A stretch of 12,438 bases of DNA from Bacillota bacterium. Its GTDB lineage: Bacteria > Bacillota > Clostridia > Christensenellales > UMGS416. The stretch covers positions 1 to 12,438 of the forward strand of contig JAEYYW010000133.1 in NCBI GenBank assembly GCA_023428265.1, read 5' to 3'. The position numbers and the translations under genes are program-made. This document shows, piece after piece, positions 5,681 through 12,371 of this stretch (position 1 is its first letter; every line of letters begins with the position of its first letter). Below the pieces are notes generated by a model. That model was given only the letters and a program-made list of their open reading frames with translations, ran no database searches and was not told where the DNA came from.

Positions 5681-6436
5681 CTACACGATTTTCTTCAACT
5701 CATGACCAATCCCCTCAAATATCCTGTATTCATGTGGGATATTCAAAGAATCCAGGTGAAAATGAATAATCTCGTTATCACAAAAAAGTATGTCAGCTGT
5801 TCCGACATGAATGCTAATCCTTAACTTGCCTCGAATTTGGTCCGCATTTTGCTGTACCAAACCTAATATATTGTTTTCCTCCAAATATCTTTTTTCTCTG
5901 ATCATCTCTTCATATAATTCAATGGCTTTTTCCGGTTCCGCCCCCACAGTTTGGGAGCCTTTGTGATAAAGATGGTGGTAGGTTCCTGCGTAAGCGGTTA
6001 CAGTGCCAAACAGCTCAGGATGCTTTACCGCATAATAAAACGCCATATTGCCACCCATTGAAAACCCTGAGAGCGCTCTGTTCTCACGGGTTGCGTCTGT
6101 ACGGTAGTGTCCGTCGATATAGGAAATCAGTTCCTTGATGATGACGAGTTCAATTTGCAGCAAGGCTTCGAGATAACCGTCTTCAGACGAAATGACGTTG
6201 GCAAAAACAGTAATGGCCCGGCTGTTTTGATAAGCCTTTTCCAACGGCCATATCTCGGACGATTCGTTGCCCGTCCATCCGTGAAGGTGATACACAACCG
6301 GATATTTCTCACCACAATCATTGTAACAAGGCGGCAGATAGATGTTATAGCCGACTTCGTGATTGAGTATTTGGCTGTAAAATGTTTTGTGCGTAACATT
6401 TTGGGGTGATTCTGTTGGTGGATTGATAAAATTCAT
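5681..6436 (-). CDS. putative esterase, esterase-D/alpha-beta hydrolase type
   Basis: A 251-residue protein of the putative esterase family (PF00756-like), serine hydrolases that cleave ester bonds. Seen: an oxyanion-loop region YHLHGWTGNES (49-59), the nucleophile elbow GFSMGG (124-129, Ser126), a likely catalytic Asp in GTADILFCDN (about 214-220), and His245 in EGIGHELKK. There is no signal peptide, so it is probably cytoplasmic. ATG at 6436 has AAGGAG six bases upstream; the frame extends to 6508 but that part runs into the dnaA terminator. It is the first gene downstream of dnaA. Unlike the other array genes it lacks the TTGTATAAT promoter. A TTGACA (6496-6491) follows the dnaA terminator, but no good -10 was found. 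The natural substrate is unknown. Confidence 0.87.
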   Translation of the reverse strand: MNFINPPTESPQNVTHKTFYSQILNHEVGYNIYLPPCYNDCGEKYPVVYHLHGWTGNESSEIWPLEKAYQNSRAITVFANVISSEDGYLEALLQIELVIIKELISYIDGHYRTDATRENRALSGFSMGGNMAFYYAVKHPELFGTVTAYAGTYHHLYHKGSQTVGAEPEKAIELYEEMIREKRYLEENNILGLVQQNADQIRGKLRISIHVGTADILFCDNEIIHFHLDSLNIPHEYRIFEGIGHELKKIV

Positions 6437-6460
6437 TTCATGCTCCTTACCATCAAAATA

Positions 6461-6490
6461 AGGGGGGGCTGCCCGCAGGCAACGATACTT
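6461..6490 (+). repeat. possible remnant of hairpin repeat B end
   Basis: AAGGGGGGGCTGCCCGCAGGCA recalls, in two parts, the end of repeat B at 12.34-12.37 kb: the G-run, then CTGCCCGCAGGCA (13 identical bases) and a following ACTTG. The internal hairpins are missing. Short and possibly coincidental. Confidence 0.4.
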
Positions 6491-6493
6491 GTC

Positions 6494-6518
6494 AAAAGGC
6501 CGCCCCACCGGAGCGGCC
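6494..6518 (-). terminator. dnaA terminator
   Basis: A minus-strand 9-bp stem GGCCGCTCC / GGGGCGGCC (one G-T pair), loop GGT, tail TTTTG, 31 bases after the dnaA stop. It is the parent form of the hairpins at 2669, 3605 and 5372. Confidence 0.85.
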
Positions 6519-6548
6519 CTTACCTAATCATAATACCGATATAAAACT

Positions 6549-7895
6549 TTACTTCCCGTTCAGCTCCCGCTGCATATCGGCCAGCAGGCTGCGCATCTCG
6601 GAATCCTGCGCCATGTTGTCTGAAATCGTGCGCCAGCCGTGCAGCACCGTGGTGTGGTCACGGTTGAAAATCTCGCCGATGCGCGGCAGCGAAAGGTCGG
6701 TCATCTCGCGGATCAGATACATGGAGACCTGCCGGGCGTCGGCAATCCGGCGCTGCTTGTTTTTGCTCTTCAGCTCCTCCACCGAGATGCCGAACCGCTC
6801 CACCACCTTGGAAATGATGGACTCCGGCGAGACCATGCGGCTGGAGGAGGAGTTGAGCAGATCCTTCAGCGCTTCGCGGGCCAGCGCCATGTCCAGCGCC
6901 TTCTGGCTCACGCGGGCATAAGCGGCGGCGCGGTTCAGCGCCCCCTGCAGCTCGCGGATGTTGTTTTCGGAGCGCATCGCAATGAACTCCAGCACGTCCG
7001 ACTCCACAAAGATGCCGTCCTGCTCGGCCTTCTTCTGCAAGATGGCGATGCGCGTCTCCAGATCCGGCGGCTGAATGTCAGCAATCAGCCCCCACTCGAA
7101 GCGGGAGCGCAGCCTGTCCTCAATGTCGATCTGCCTGGGCGGCTTGTCGCTGGAGAGTATGATCTGCTTCTGGCTTTCAAACAGCGTGTTGAACGTGTGG
7201 AAAAGCTCCTCCTGCGTGCGCTCCTTGCCGGCGATAAACTGGATGTCGTCAATCATCAGCACATCCACATTGCGGTAGCGGTTGCGGAAGGCGTCGTTGG
7301 CGTTGGTCTGTATCGCGCGGATGAACTCGTTGGTGAAGCTCTCAATCGTCACATAGATGACCTTGAAGCGGGGGTATTGCTCGCGGATGTAGTGGCCGAT
7401 GGCGTGCAGCAGGTGCGTCTTGCCCAGGCCCACGCCGCCATACACAAACAGCGGGTTATAGCTCATGGCCGGCGCCTCCGCCACGGCAAGGGATGCCGCG
7501 TGGGCAAAGCGGTTGGAGTTGCCCACCACAAAGGCGTCAAAGGTGTATTTGGGGTTCAGCGGCAGGGCGTTGTCATGCCCGCCCTGCGCCTCCGGCTGCT
7601 CCGGGGCATACTGACGGTCTTCGGCGGTGACAAACTTCACGCCCCACATGCGGCCGGCGGCCTGCGACAGGGCGTTGGAAATGAGCTCGGCATAACGGGT
7701 CTCCAAAAACTGCCGGTTGAACGATGTGGGTGCCTCCAGCACCAGCACCGGATGGTTGCCGTCCTTCAGCTCGCGAACCACGTTCAGCGTCGCAATCCAC
7801 GTTTTGTAGCCGATGGCGCTCATCTCGCCCTTCAGGACCGAGCAAACCGCTCCCCATAATTCGTGAGCGGGCGCCGTCTTCAGTTCTCCCAGCAT
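6549..7895 (-). CDS. dnaA: chromosomal replication initiator DnaA
   Basis: 448 residues, full length. DnaA binds 9-base DnaA boxes at oriC, oligomerises with ATP and opens the duplex. Seen: the domain I helical N-terminus (1-90), a short linker (about 91-115), the AAA+ domain III with Walker A GGVGLGKT (153-160) and Walker B VLMIDD (212-217), the RLRSRFEWGL segment with the arginine-finger region (261-270), and domain IV with the signature NRDHTTVLHG (411-420). The start at 7895 follows GGAG closely. Transcription runs away from oriC. dnaN, which normally follows dnaA in Bacillota, is absent: accessory genes follow instead. A promoter with a DnaA box just upstream suggests autoregulation. Fragments of this gene's 3' end are scattered over the next 4 kb downstream. 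Confidence 0.98.
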   Translation of the reverse strand: MLGELKTAPAHELWGAVCSVLKGEMSAIGYKTWIATLNVVRELKDGNHPVLVLEAPTSFNRQFLETRYAELISNALSQAAGRMWGVKFVTAEDRQYAPEQPEAQGGHDNALPLNPKYTFDAFVVGNSNRFAHAASLAVAEAPAMSYNPLFVYGGVGLGKTHLLHAIGHYIREQYPRFKVIYVTIESFTNEFIRAIQTNANDAFRNRYRNVDVLMIDDIQFIAGKERTQEELFHTFNTLFESQKQIILSSDKPPRQIDIEDRLRSRFEWGLIADIQPPDLETRIAILQKKAEQDGIFVESDVLEFIAMRSENNIRELQGALNRAAAYARVSQKALDMALAREALKDLLNSSSSRMVSPESIISKVVERFGISVEELKSKNKQRRIADARQVSMYLIREMTDLSLPRIGEIFNRDHTTVLHGWRTISDNMAQDSEMRSLLADMQRELNGK

Positions 7896-8230
7896 TCTCC
7901 GGTGTTCCCCCCAAAGTTCTCAACACTACCCACAAGCTGTGGTTTGGTTCATCCACAGCGCAACGGCGTTGCTACACGCCGGAGCCGCCGCCTCTTGTGG
8001 ATAACTATTCACAAGGATATGCACAGGCATTGGGGAAGCCCCGAACCGTGCAACCCATGAAAGTACGTTTATTTTATCAGAAGACCTTCAAAGATGCAAG
8101 GAATTATTTCCAAGTTATCCACAGGATGGCGGCTCCCGCCGCGGACTTGTGGATAACTCGCATCGCGGCTACAACATATGGTGGATGAACTATGCCTGCG
8201 CCCGAAACTCACTCCATATGTGGTAATTAT
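7896..8230. other. chromosomal replication origin oriC
   Basis: Non-coding region just upstream of dnaA with clustered DnaA boxes: perfect TTATCCACA or its complement at 7996-8004, 8115-8123 and 8148-8156; one-mismatch TCATCCACA at 7949-7957; two-mismatch copies at 7926-7934 and 8005-8013. An AT-rich stretch at 8067-8080 and around 8101-8118 is a candidate unwinding element. Opposite transcription on the two sides supports the assignment. Confidence 0.9.
8071..8099 (-). promoter_or_regulatory. likely dnaA promoter
   Basis: Minus strand: -35 TTGCAT (8099-8094), a 17-base spacer and -10 TAAAAT (8076-8071). A perfect DnaA box at 8115-8123 lies just upstream of the -35, where bound DnaA could affect RNA polymerase. 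The leader to the dnaA start would be about 170 bases. Confidence 0.6.
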
Positions 8231-8522
8231 ATGCCCTCTTAAGTGAGCGTTTTCTGGAGCCAACGAAGTATAACACGGCGAAGTGTCGAAAATGGTCGGA
8301 AATGAAGGAAGGTTTAGGAAAGGTGATTCGGCAATGGCAGCAGCGCCCATTGTGGGGCTGGTGGCAGATAATCCTCTCCCATGCAGCACCGTGTTCTAGG
8401 CTGAACCCATAGCCGCACCAGAGACTCCTCTGCGCCCAAATGCGATGGCGATGAATCCGTGCTGTTTATTTACCCGCAAATCCTGTAAAATAGTGGGGAA
8501 CTGCATCGGTCAGAGGCCCAAA
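8231..8522. other. intergenic region right of oriC
   Basis: No gene found. It contains CCATGCAGCACCGTG at 8379-8393, a 15-base match to dnaA fragment 3, and a possible plus-strand -10 TAAAAT at 8486-8491 with only a poor -35, which may serve the following operon. Otherwise nothing recognisable. Confidence 0.5.
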
Positions 8523-9134
8523 ATGACAGAACGGAAGAAATCCCTGTTGCGGCGCATCGCCGGTGACCGGCCGGTGAGCCAACCGGCCATGGTGCTGGCG
8601 CTCACCTGGTTTGGCGCGGCGGCCTTTGTGATGGCAAGGCATTTCTGGTGGGGCGTGGCCATGGCTGCGCTGCCCTGCCTTCTCTTTGCCCTCAGCGGCG
8701 CGGGCCGGCGATACCGGCGGGTGCTGGTCTCGGCGGCGGCCTGCCTGTTGGTGCTCGTTGCCATGGACAGCGGTCTGGCGCAGCCCAGCCGAAGCCCGGA
8801 GCCGCACGCCATCGCGCCGGTTGCCGCAACCATAACCAGCCCGGCAGAAGCCACGAGCGCCGCCACCGGCATATCAGCCGCATCGGCCACCGACGGGCTC
8901 GCGGGCGAAGCCTCCCCCGCTGCGGAGCTCCGCATTGTCGCCTCCAGCCGGGGTGAGGTGTATCACCTGCCCGGCTGCGCCAGCGCAAAACGGATCAAAC
9001 CGGAAAACCTGGTGGCCTATTCCTCTCTGGAGGAAGCAAAGGCCGCCGGCCTCAGACCCTGCAAGAAATGCAAGCCGGATGAAGCCGCCGGCAAAGCACC
9101 CAGCCCCACAAACGCACCGGGAGGCCAACCATGA
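8523..9134 (+). CDS. membrane protein with Ada-like zinc-site domain
   Basis: 203 residues. The N-terminus has two to three hydrophobic segments (about 22-38, 43-58, 66-81), followed by an Ala/Pro/Ser-rich linker (about 85-135). The C-terminus carries a small domain VYHLPGCASAKRI...NLVAYSSLEEAKAAGLRPCKKCKP with His148, Cys152, Cys180 and Cys183, the four-ligand pattern of the Ada metal-binding-like module also fused to nucleases and surface proteins. This suggests a membrane-anchored zinc domain outside the cell. ATG at 8523 is chosen (AGAGG six bases upstream) over an upstream ATG at 8445 whose added residues look non-coding. The stop overlaps the next start as ATGA. Function unknown. Confidence 0.8.
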   Translation: MTERKKSLLRRIAGDRPVSQPAMVLALTWFGAAAFVMARHFWWGVAMAALPCLLFALSGAGRRYRRVLVSAAACLLVLVAMDSGLAQPSRSPEPHAIAPVAATITSPAEATSAATGISAASATDGLAGEASPAAELRIVASSRGEVYHLPGCASAKRIKPENLVAYSSLEEAKAAGLRPCKKCKPDEAAGKAPSPTNAPGGQP

Positions 9135-9811
9135 AAAAGACCGCACTTGTTGCCGGCGCGCTGGCGCTGGCATTGTTGTTTGCCGCCTGCAGCCGGACAC
9201 CCGCCGCCGAAACGGCGCCGGGTTCCCCCTATGCCGCACCGGTGCAGACCGCGCCGCCGGAGCAAACCGCGGCGCCCACCACAGCGCCCACGCCCAGCCC
9301 CACGACGGAGCCGGGGCCCGCCGCCGCCATCGCCGTCGGCTATGAAAGCAGCGTGGTCACCGTGACCGGCAAGGATGCCAGCGGCGCGGCGCTGTGGAGC
9401 AGAACGTTTCCGATCGCCGAGGAGACGGAGCTGCAGCCCTGGTCGGAGGCCACGCTGGACGGCGCGGTGGCCTATCTGCAGGTGGATTACCACATGCTGG
9501 CGCTGGAAACCGCCACCGGCAAAACACTCTGGACCTCCGACGCCTCCGGCGGCCTTTGCAAGCCGGTGGTATTTGAGGGCGTGGTCTACACCTGCTCCTA
9601 CTACGGCGACCCGCTGATCGGCATCTCCACCGAAGACGGTTTCTCTATTTTTGCCGTGGAGCCTTTCAAGGACTACATCTGGCCCTATGCCGTGGAGCTT
9701 TCCGGAGACAAGCTGACGGTGCGGTTCGGTTCCACCGGCGGCGACAATGACCAAAAGGGCTCCGCCACGTTCAACCTGGCCGGCGAGCTGCTCGGCAAAA
9801 AAGCAGATTGA
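9131..9811 (+). CDS. lipoprotein with PQQ-like beta-propeller segment
   Basis: 226 residues. The signal peptide ends in the lipobox LFAAC (Cys20), so it is predicted to be lipid-anchored on the outer face of the membrane. A Pro/Thr/Ala-rich linker (about 22-66) leads to a domain with propeller-type strands such as AYLQVDYHMLALETATGKTLW and VVYTCSYYGDPLIGISTEDG, like PQQ/quinoprotein repeats but too short for a full propeller. Binding partner or ligand unknown. It overlaps the zinc-domain gene by four bases and is followed one base later by the GNAT start, so the three are one operon. Confidence 0.83.
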   Translation: MKKTALVAGALALALLFAACSRTPAAETAPGSPYAAPVQTAPPEQTAAPTTAPTPSPTTEPGPAAAIAVGYESSVVTVTGKDASGAALWSRTFPIAEETELQPWSEATLDGAVAYLQVDYHMLALETATGKTLWTSDASGGLCKPVVFEGVVYTCSYYGDPLIGISTEDGFSIFAVEPFKDYIWPYAVELSGDKLTVRFGSTGGDNDQKGSATFNLAGELLGKKAD

Positions 9812-9812
9812 T

Positions 9813-10268
9813 ATGGCAATCACAATCAGCAGAGAAGACCACCGCTCCCCCGTCGCCACCGCGCTCCTGGAGGAGCTCTCCGAAACCCTCGCGGCCATCA
9901 CCGGCGACAGCGGGTGCTCCTCCTTTTCCCCCGACGACCTGGACCACCCCCGGGCCGTGTTTGCCTTAGCCCGCGGCGAAACGGGCGCCGCGCTGGGCTG
10001 CGGCGCGATCCGTCCTTACGATGAAACCACCGCTGAGGTCAAGCGCATGTATGCCCGCCAGGCAGGCAGCGGCGTGGGCACCCTGCTGCTGGCCTATCTG
10101 GAGGAGCAGGCCCGGGCACTTGGCTATGCCGCGCTGGTGCTGGAGACCCGCAAAGCCAACCAGGGGGCCGTGGGGTTTTATCTGGCGCGGGGCTACCAGG
10201 TGACCCCCAACTTCGGCAAGTATGCGGGCAGGGAGGAAGCAATCTGTTTTAAAAAGATGTTAAGATGA
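9813..10268 (+). CDS. GNAT family N-acetyltransferase
   Basis: 151 residues, a compact GNAT enzyme. Seen: strand LGCGAIRPYDETTAEVKRMY (about 61-80), the acetyl-CoA loop RQAGSGVGTLLL (82-93), LVLETRKANQGAVGFYLARGY (108-128), and the family-typical tail NFGKYAGREEAICFKK. ATG at 9813 is one base after the lipoprotein stop, with no independent Shine-Dalgarno visible, so translation is probably coupled. An earlier frame start at 9747 would lie inside the lipoprotein gene and is rejected. The acceptor is unknown. Confidence 0.88.
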   Translation: MAITISREDHRSPVATALLEELSETLAAITGDSGCSSFSPDDLDHPRAVFALARGETGAALGCGAIRPYDETTAEVKRMYARQAGSGVGTLLLAYLEEQARALGYAALVLETRKANQGAVGFYLARGYQVTPNFGKYAGREEAICFKKMLR

Positions 10269-10293
10269 CAGCTCACCATGTCTATGCTATACT
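10265..10293 (+). promoter_or_regulatory. promoter of alpha/beta hydrolase gene
   Basis: -35 ATGACA (10265-10270), a 17-base spacer and -10 TATACT (10288-10293). The -35 overlaps the GNAT stop codon. The hydrolase start follows at 10329 with GAGGG seven bases before it. Confidence 0.65.
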
Positions 10294-10328
10294 TATTAAT
10301 TATATAGCTAATTCATGAGGGAATTTTT

Positions 10329-11162
10329 ATGCCGGAGATCAAACGCCCGCAAATCGCGGACTTCAAAGCCGAAGGAATCACTGTGGAAGAGGCGGTCGCC
10401 TATGGCCAGGCCAGCGGTCAGACGCTGCTGCTGGATTGCTTCTACCTGCCCCAGAACACCAAACCCATGCCGGCAATCATTTGGATGCACGGCGGCGGGT
10501 TCACCGAGGAAGAGATGACCAGGCTGGCAAGGCCGGAGAAGTCCTTTGTGGCGCTGGCCAAGCGGGGCTACTTCATCGCCAGCATTGACTACCGCCTGGC
10601 GCAGGTGGAGCCCTTCCCCGCTCAGATCCACGACGCCAAGTGCGCGGTGCGTTTCCTGCGTGCCAATTGCAGCCGCTTTGGTATCGACCCGGACAGGATC
10701 GCCGTATGGGGCGAGTCCTGCGGCGGCCAGCTGGCCGGGCTGATGGCGGTGGAAGAGGGCATTGAGGGCTTTGAGGGCGAGAGCGGCTGGCCCGGTGTGT
10801 CCAGCCGGATCGCCGCCGCGGTGAGCTGGTATGGCGGGTTTGACATCACCACCTTCACCAGCATGCAGCAGGACCCACGCTTTTTGATCATCTATGGCGG
10901 CTCCTATGAGGAAAAGCGCGACCTGGTGGTCAAGGCCAGCCCCATCACCTATGCCCACAAGAAGCTCTGCCCGATCCTGGCGATGTGCAGCAACACCGAC
11001 AACCGCGTGCCCGACGAGCAGAGCCTGCGGTTCTGCGAAGCCGCCCGCGCCCACGGCAACGACGCCAGCTTCATCATGGTGCCCAACCAGGGGCATGGAT
11101 ACTTTGAGGGTGACGCGTATTACGAGCAGGTGTATGCGTTTTTTGACAAGCATTTGAAGTGA
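10329..11162 (+). CDS. alpha/beta hydrolase, carboxylesterase type
   Basis: 277 residues of the hormone-sensitive-lipase / BD-FAE-like group. Seen: the oxyanion motif HGGGF (54-58), SIDYRLA (85-91), the nucleophile elbow GESCGG (128-133, Ser130), the acid in NTDNRVPDEQS (Asp224), and His256 in NQGHGY. No signal peptide, so an intracellular esterase or acyl-peptide-type hydrolase is likely; substrate unknown. ATG at 10329 has GAGGG upstream and its own promoter, so it is separate from the upstream operon although in the same direction. It ends before a bidirectional terminator shared with the convergent phosphatase gene. Confidence 0.9.
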   Translation: MPEIKRPQIADFKAEGITVEEAVAYGQASGQTLLLDCFYLPQNTKPMPAIIWMHGGGFTEEEMTRLARPEKSFVALAKRGYFIASIDYRLAQVEPFPAQIHDAKCAVRFLRANCSRFGIDPDRIAVWGESCGGQLAGLMAVEEGIEGFEGESGWPGVSSRIAAAVSWYGGFDITTFTSMQQDPRFLIIYGGSYEEKRDLVVKASPITYAHKKLCPILAMCSNTDNRVPDEQSLRFCEAARAHGNDASFIMVPNQGHGYFEGDAYYEQVYAFFDKHLK

Positions 11163-11186
11163 CAGCAATTCGAAAATACACAAAGA

Positions 11187-11207
11187 AGCGGCCCGATCAG
11201 GGCCGCT
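11187..11207. terminator. bidirectional terminator between convergent genes
   Basis: A perfect 8-bp stem AGCGGCCC / GGGCCGCT with a five-base loop. The plus-strand tail is CCTTTCC (weak); the minus-strand tail is TCTTTGTGTATTTT. It serves the hydrolase and the convergent phosphatase gene. Confidence 0.75.
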
Positions 11208-11258
11208 CCTTTCCAACGCTGAGCAATGAATCAACGCCTACCAGTAACCTTGAAATGT

Positions 11259-11861
11259 TCATTTAAATAATAAATGCTCTGTGCTATTAAGGAATTTAAT
11301 GGACCTGATATCATCATTTATCGCCCACAAGTGAATACCCGTGTCAGAAGTTGAAATCCAAAAATTAGAATCCATCGGAAGCTTAAGAAAACTTCGAAAT
11401 AGCATGTTTATCATTCTACCATGCGAAACAACTGCTACCCTACTGTTTCTAGGATATTCACTAATTATCTTTGACAAAACCGTTTCTGCCCTGGAACGGA
11501 ATTCAATAAGTGTTTCTTGCTCATAGTAGCTTTCATGCAACTTGATATGTTCAGGTTTGGGATACTTCAAATCTGCATCTTCGTGGGTTAGTCCAGCAAC
11601 CAAACCATTATCAAATTCCATAAGCTCAGGAGAATAGTGTACTTCGATCCCCAGCTTCTTCGCTAATATCTGAGCAGTCAAACTTGCTCTTTGCAATGTG
11701 CTGGATAAAATAAAGTCAGGTTTATAGTTAAAATAGAGCCAGTCTGCCATATGGGTTGCTTGACACACACCCAACTCGGTTAACGGGAAATCAGCTCTTC
11801 CCTCAATTCTATGAAGGATATCCGCGTCGGATTGCCCATGACGAATAATCAATAATTCCAT
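11259..11861 (-). CDS. histidine phosphatase family protein
   Basis: 200 residues of the phosphoglycerate-mutase-like histidine phosphatases, which hydrolyse phosphoesters through a phosphohistidine. Seen: MELLIIRHGQSD with RHG at 7-9 (catalytic His8), LSSTLQRASLTAQ with Arg58 (51-64), an acidic PELMEFDNG (78-86), and VVSHGRM with His147. The usual WEG after the acidic motif is not evident. ATG at 11861 has GGAGAGG about nine bases upstream; the frame upstream to 11978 crosses a hairpin repeat and is not used. It is AT-richer than its neighbours and is the only gene in the window transcribed toward oriC, both fitting acquisition. Substrate unknown. Confidence 0.88.
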   Translation of the reverse strand: MELLIIRHGQSDADILHRIEGRADFPLTELGVCQATHMADWLYFNYKPDFILSSTLQRASLTAQILAKKLGIEVHYSPELMEFDNGLVAGLTHEDADLKYPKPEHIKLHESYYEQETLIEFRSRAETVLSKIISEYPRNSRVAVVSHGRMINMLFRSFLKLPMDSNFWISTSDTGIHLWAINDDIRSIKFLNSTEHLLFK

Positions 11862-11940
11862 GTTATAACTTCCTCTCCTTGCCCCGATAACCGTGGGGTG
11901 AAACAGGCTCAGGGACGGCATATGGTGAATGACGGTCAGT

Positions 11941-12033
11941 GTAGGGGCGGGGCTCTGTACCCGCCCGCCCATTAACATTGAGTTAGGGAAACAGCTTGTG
12001 GTTCATCGCGGGCGGCTCGTGAACCGCCCCTAC
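11941..12033. repeat. repeat pair with GTAGGGGCGG / CCGCCCCTAC ends
   Basis: Begins GTAGGGGCGG and ends CCGCCCCTAC, an exact 10-bp inverted pair. Inside are two hairpins: GGCGGG with CCCGCC near 11945-11965, and GGCGG with CCGCC near 12011-12028. Such GTAGGGGCGG units are common intergenic repeats in GC-rich Clostridia. Confidence 0.65.
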
Positions 12034-12061
12034 TAGGAAACTGGATAAGCCACTTCCCGCC

Positions 12062-12094
12062 CACCCCTGCCATGCCCTCGCAGCGACAGGGGTG
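12062..12094 (+). terminator. terminator-like hairpin with T tail
   Basis: An 8-bp stem CACCCCTG / CAGGGGTG with a 17-base loop, then ATTTTTCTT on the plus strand. No plus-strand gene lies directly upstream, so it may be a repeat and not a working terminator. Confidence 0.4.
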
Positions 12095-12117
12095 ATTTTT
12101 CTTATAAGCAAAGAGCC

Positions 12118-12149
12118 TGGGCCGGTACTGAGCCCGGCCCGTACATTGA
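12118..12149 (+). repeat. 32-bp direct repeat C, copy 1
   Basis: Identical to 12372-12403. It contains a GGGCCGG / CCGGCCC stem of 7 bp followed by CGTACATTGA. Confidence 0.85.
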
Positions 12150-12190
12150 CTGCCCGAATCAACCGATATCTGTCTATTAATGTATCGTGC

Positions 12191-12253
12191 AGGCGGCTCA
12201 TGAGCCAGGTTGCATGGCGAGCAGTAGCCAAAGGCTACGGCCAGCCGCCCCTA
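12191..12253 (+). repeat. hairpin repeat A, copy 2
   Basis: Outer arms GGCGGCT and AGCCGCC; inside GTTGCATGG, CGAGCAG, the hairpin GTAGCC-AAA-GGCTAC (12224-12238) and CGGCCAGCC. Related to 4361-4431 in the opposite orientation, with a different but still paired central stem. Confidence 0.72.
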
Positions 12254-12275
12254 CACGGAAGTTTGAGATGCAGCT

Positions 12276-12358
12276 CCCTACCCTCCCTTAAGCTGACGCA
12301 TCGCGTCAGCGGCTAAGGGGGGATGCCTTCCGTAGAAGGCAGGGGGGATATTCTGCCC
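12276..12358 (+). repeat. hairpin repeat B, copy 2
   Basis: Same scaffold as 4454-4540. First hairpin GCTGACGC/GCGTCAGC (12292-12310), second TGCCTTC/GAAGGCA (12324-12341). Scaffold bases are nearly identical while both stems are replaced with pairing kept. Confidence 0.82.
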
Positions 12359-12371
12359 GCAGGCAGAGACT

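Noticed and set aside
1801..6436. Classical integron with attC sites
   Set aside because: No integrase gene and no recognisable attC core (GTTRRRY with paired arms) were noticed at the junctions. The junctions are dnaA tails and each gene has its own promoter. A profile search for attC would settle it.
6639..7859. Plus-strand open frame of 406 codons
   Set aside because: Antisense of dnaA; open because of GC-rich codon use. No protein motif.
9017..9901. Minus-strand open frame of 294 codons
   Set aside because: Antisense of the lipoprotein gene with its lipobox; Gly/Arg-rich low-complexity product.
10308..11234. Minus-strand open frame of 308 codons
   Set aside because: Antisense of the alpha/beta hydrolase, whose catalytic motifs are intact; it also crosses the terminator.
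12062..12094. Working terminator of an unseen plus-strand gene
   Set aside because: No plausible plus-strand coding region precedes it; kept only as a terminator-like hairpin.
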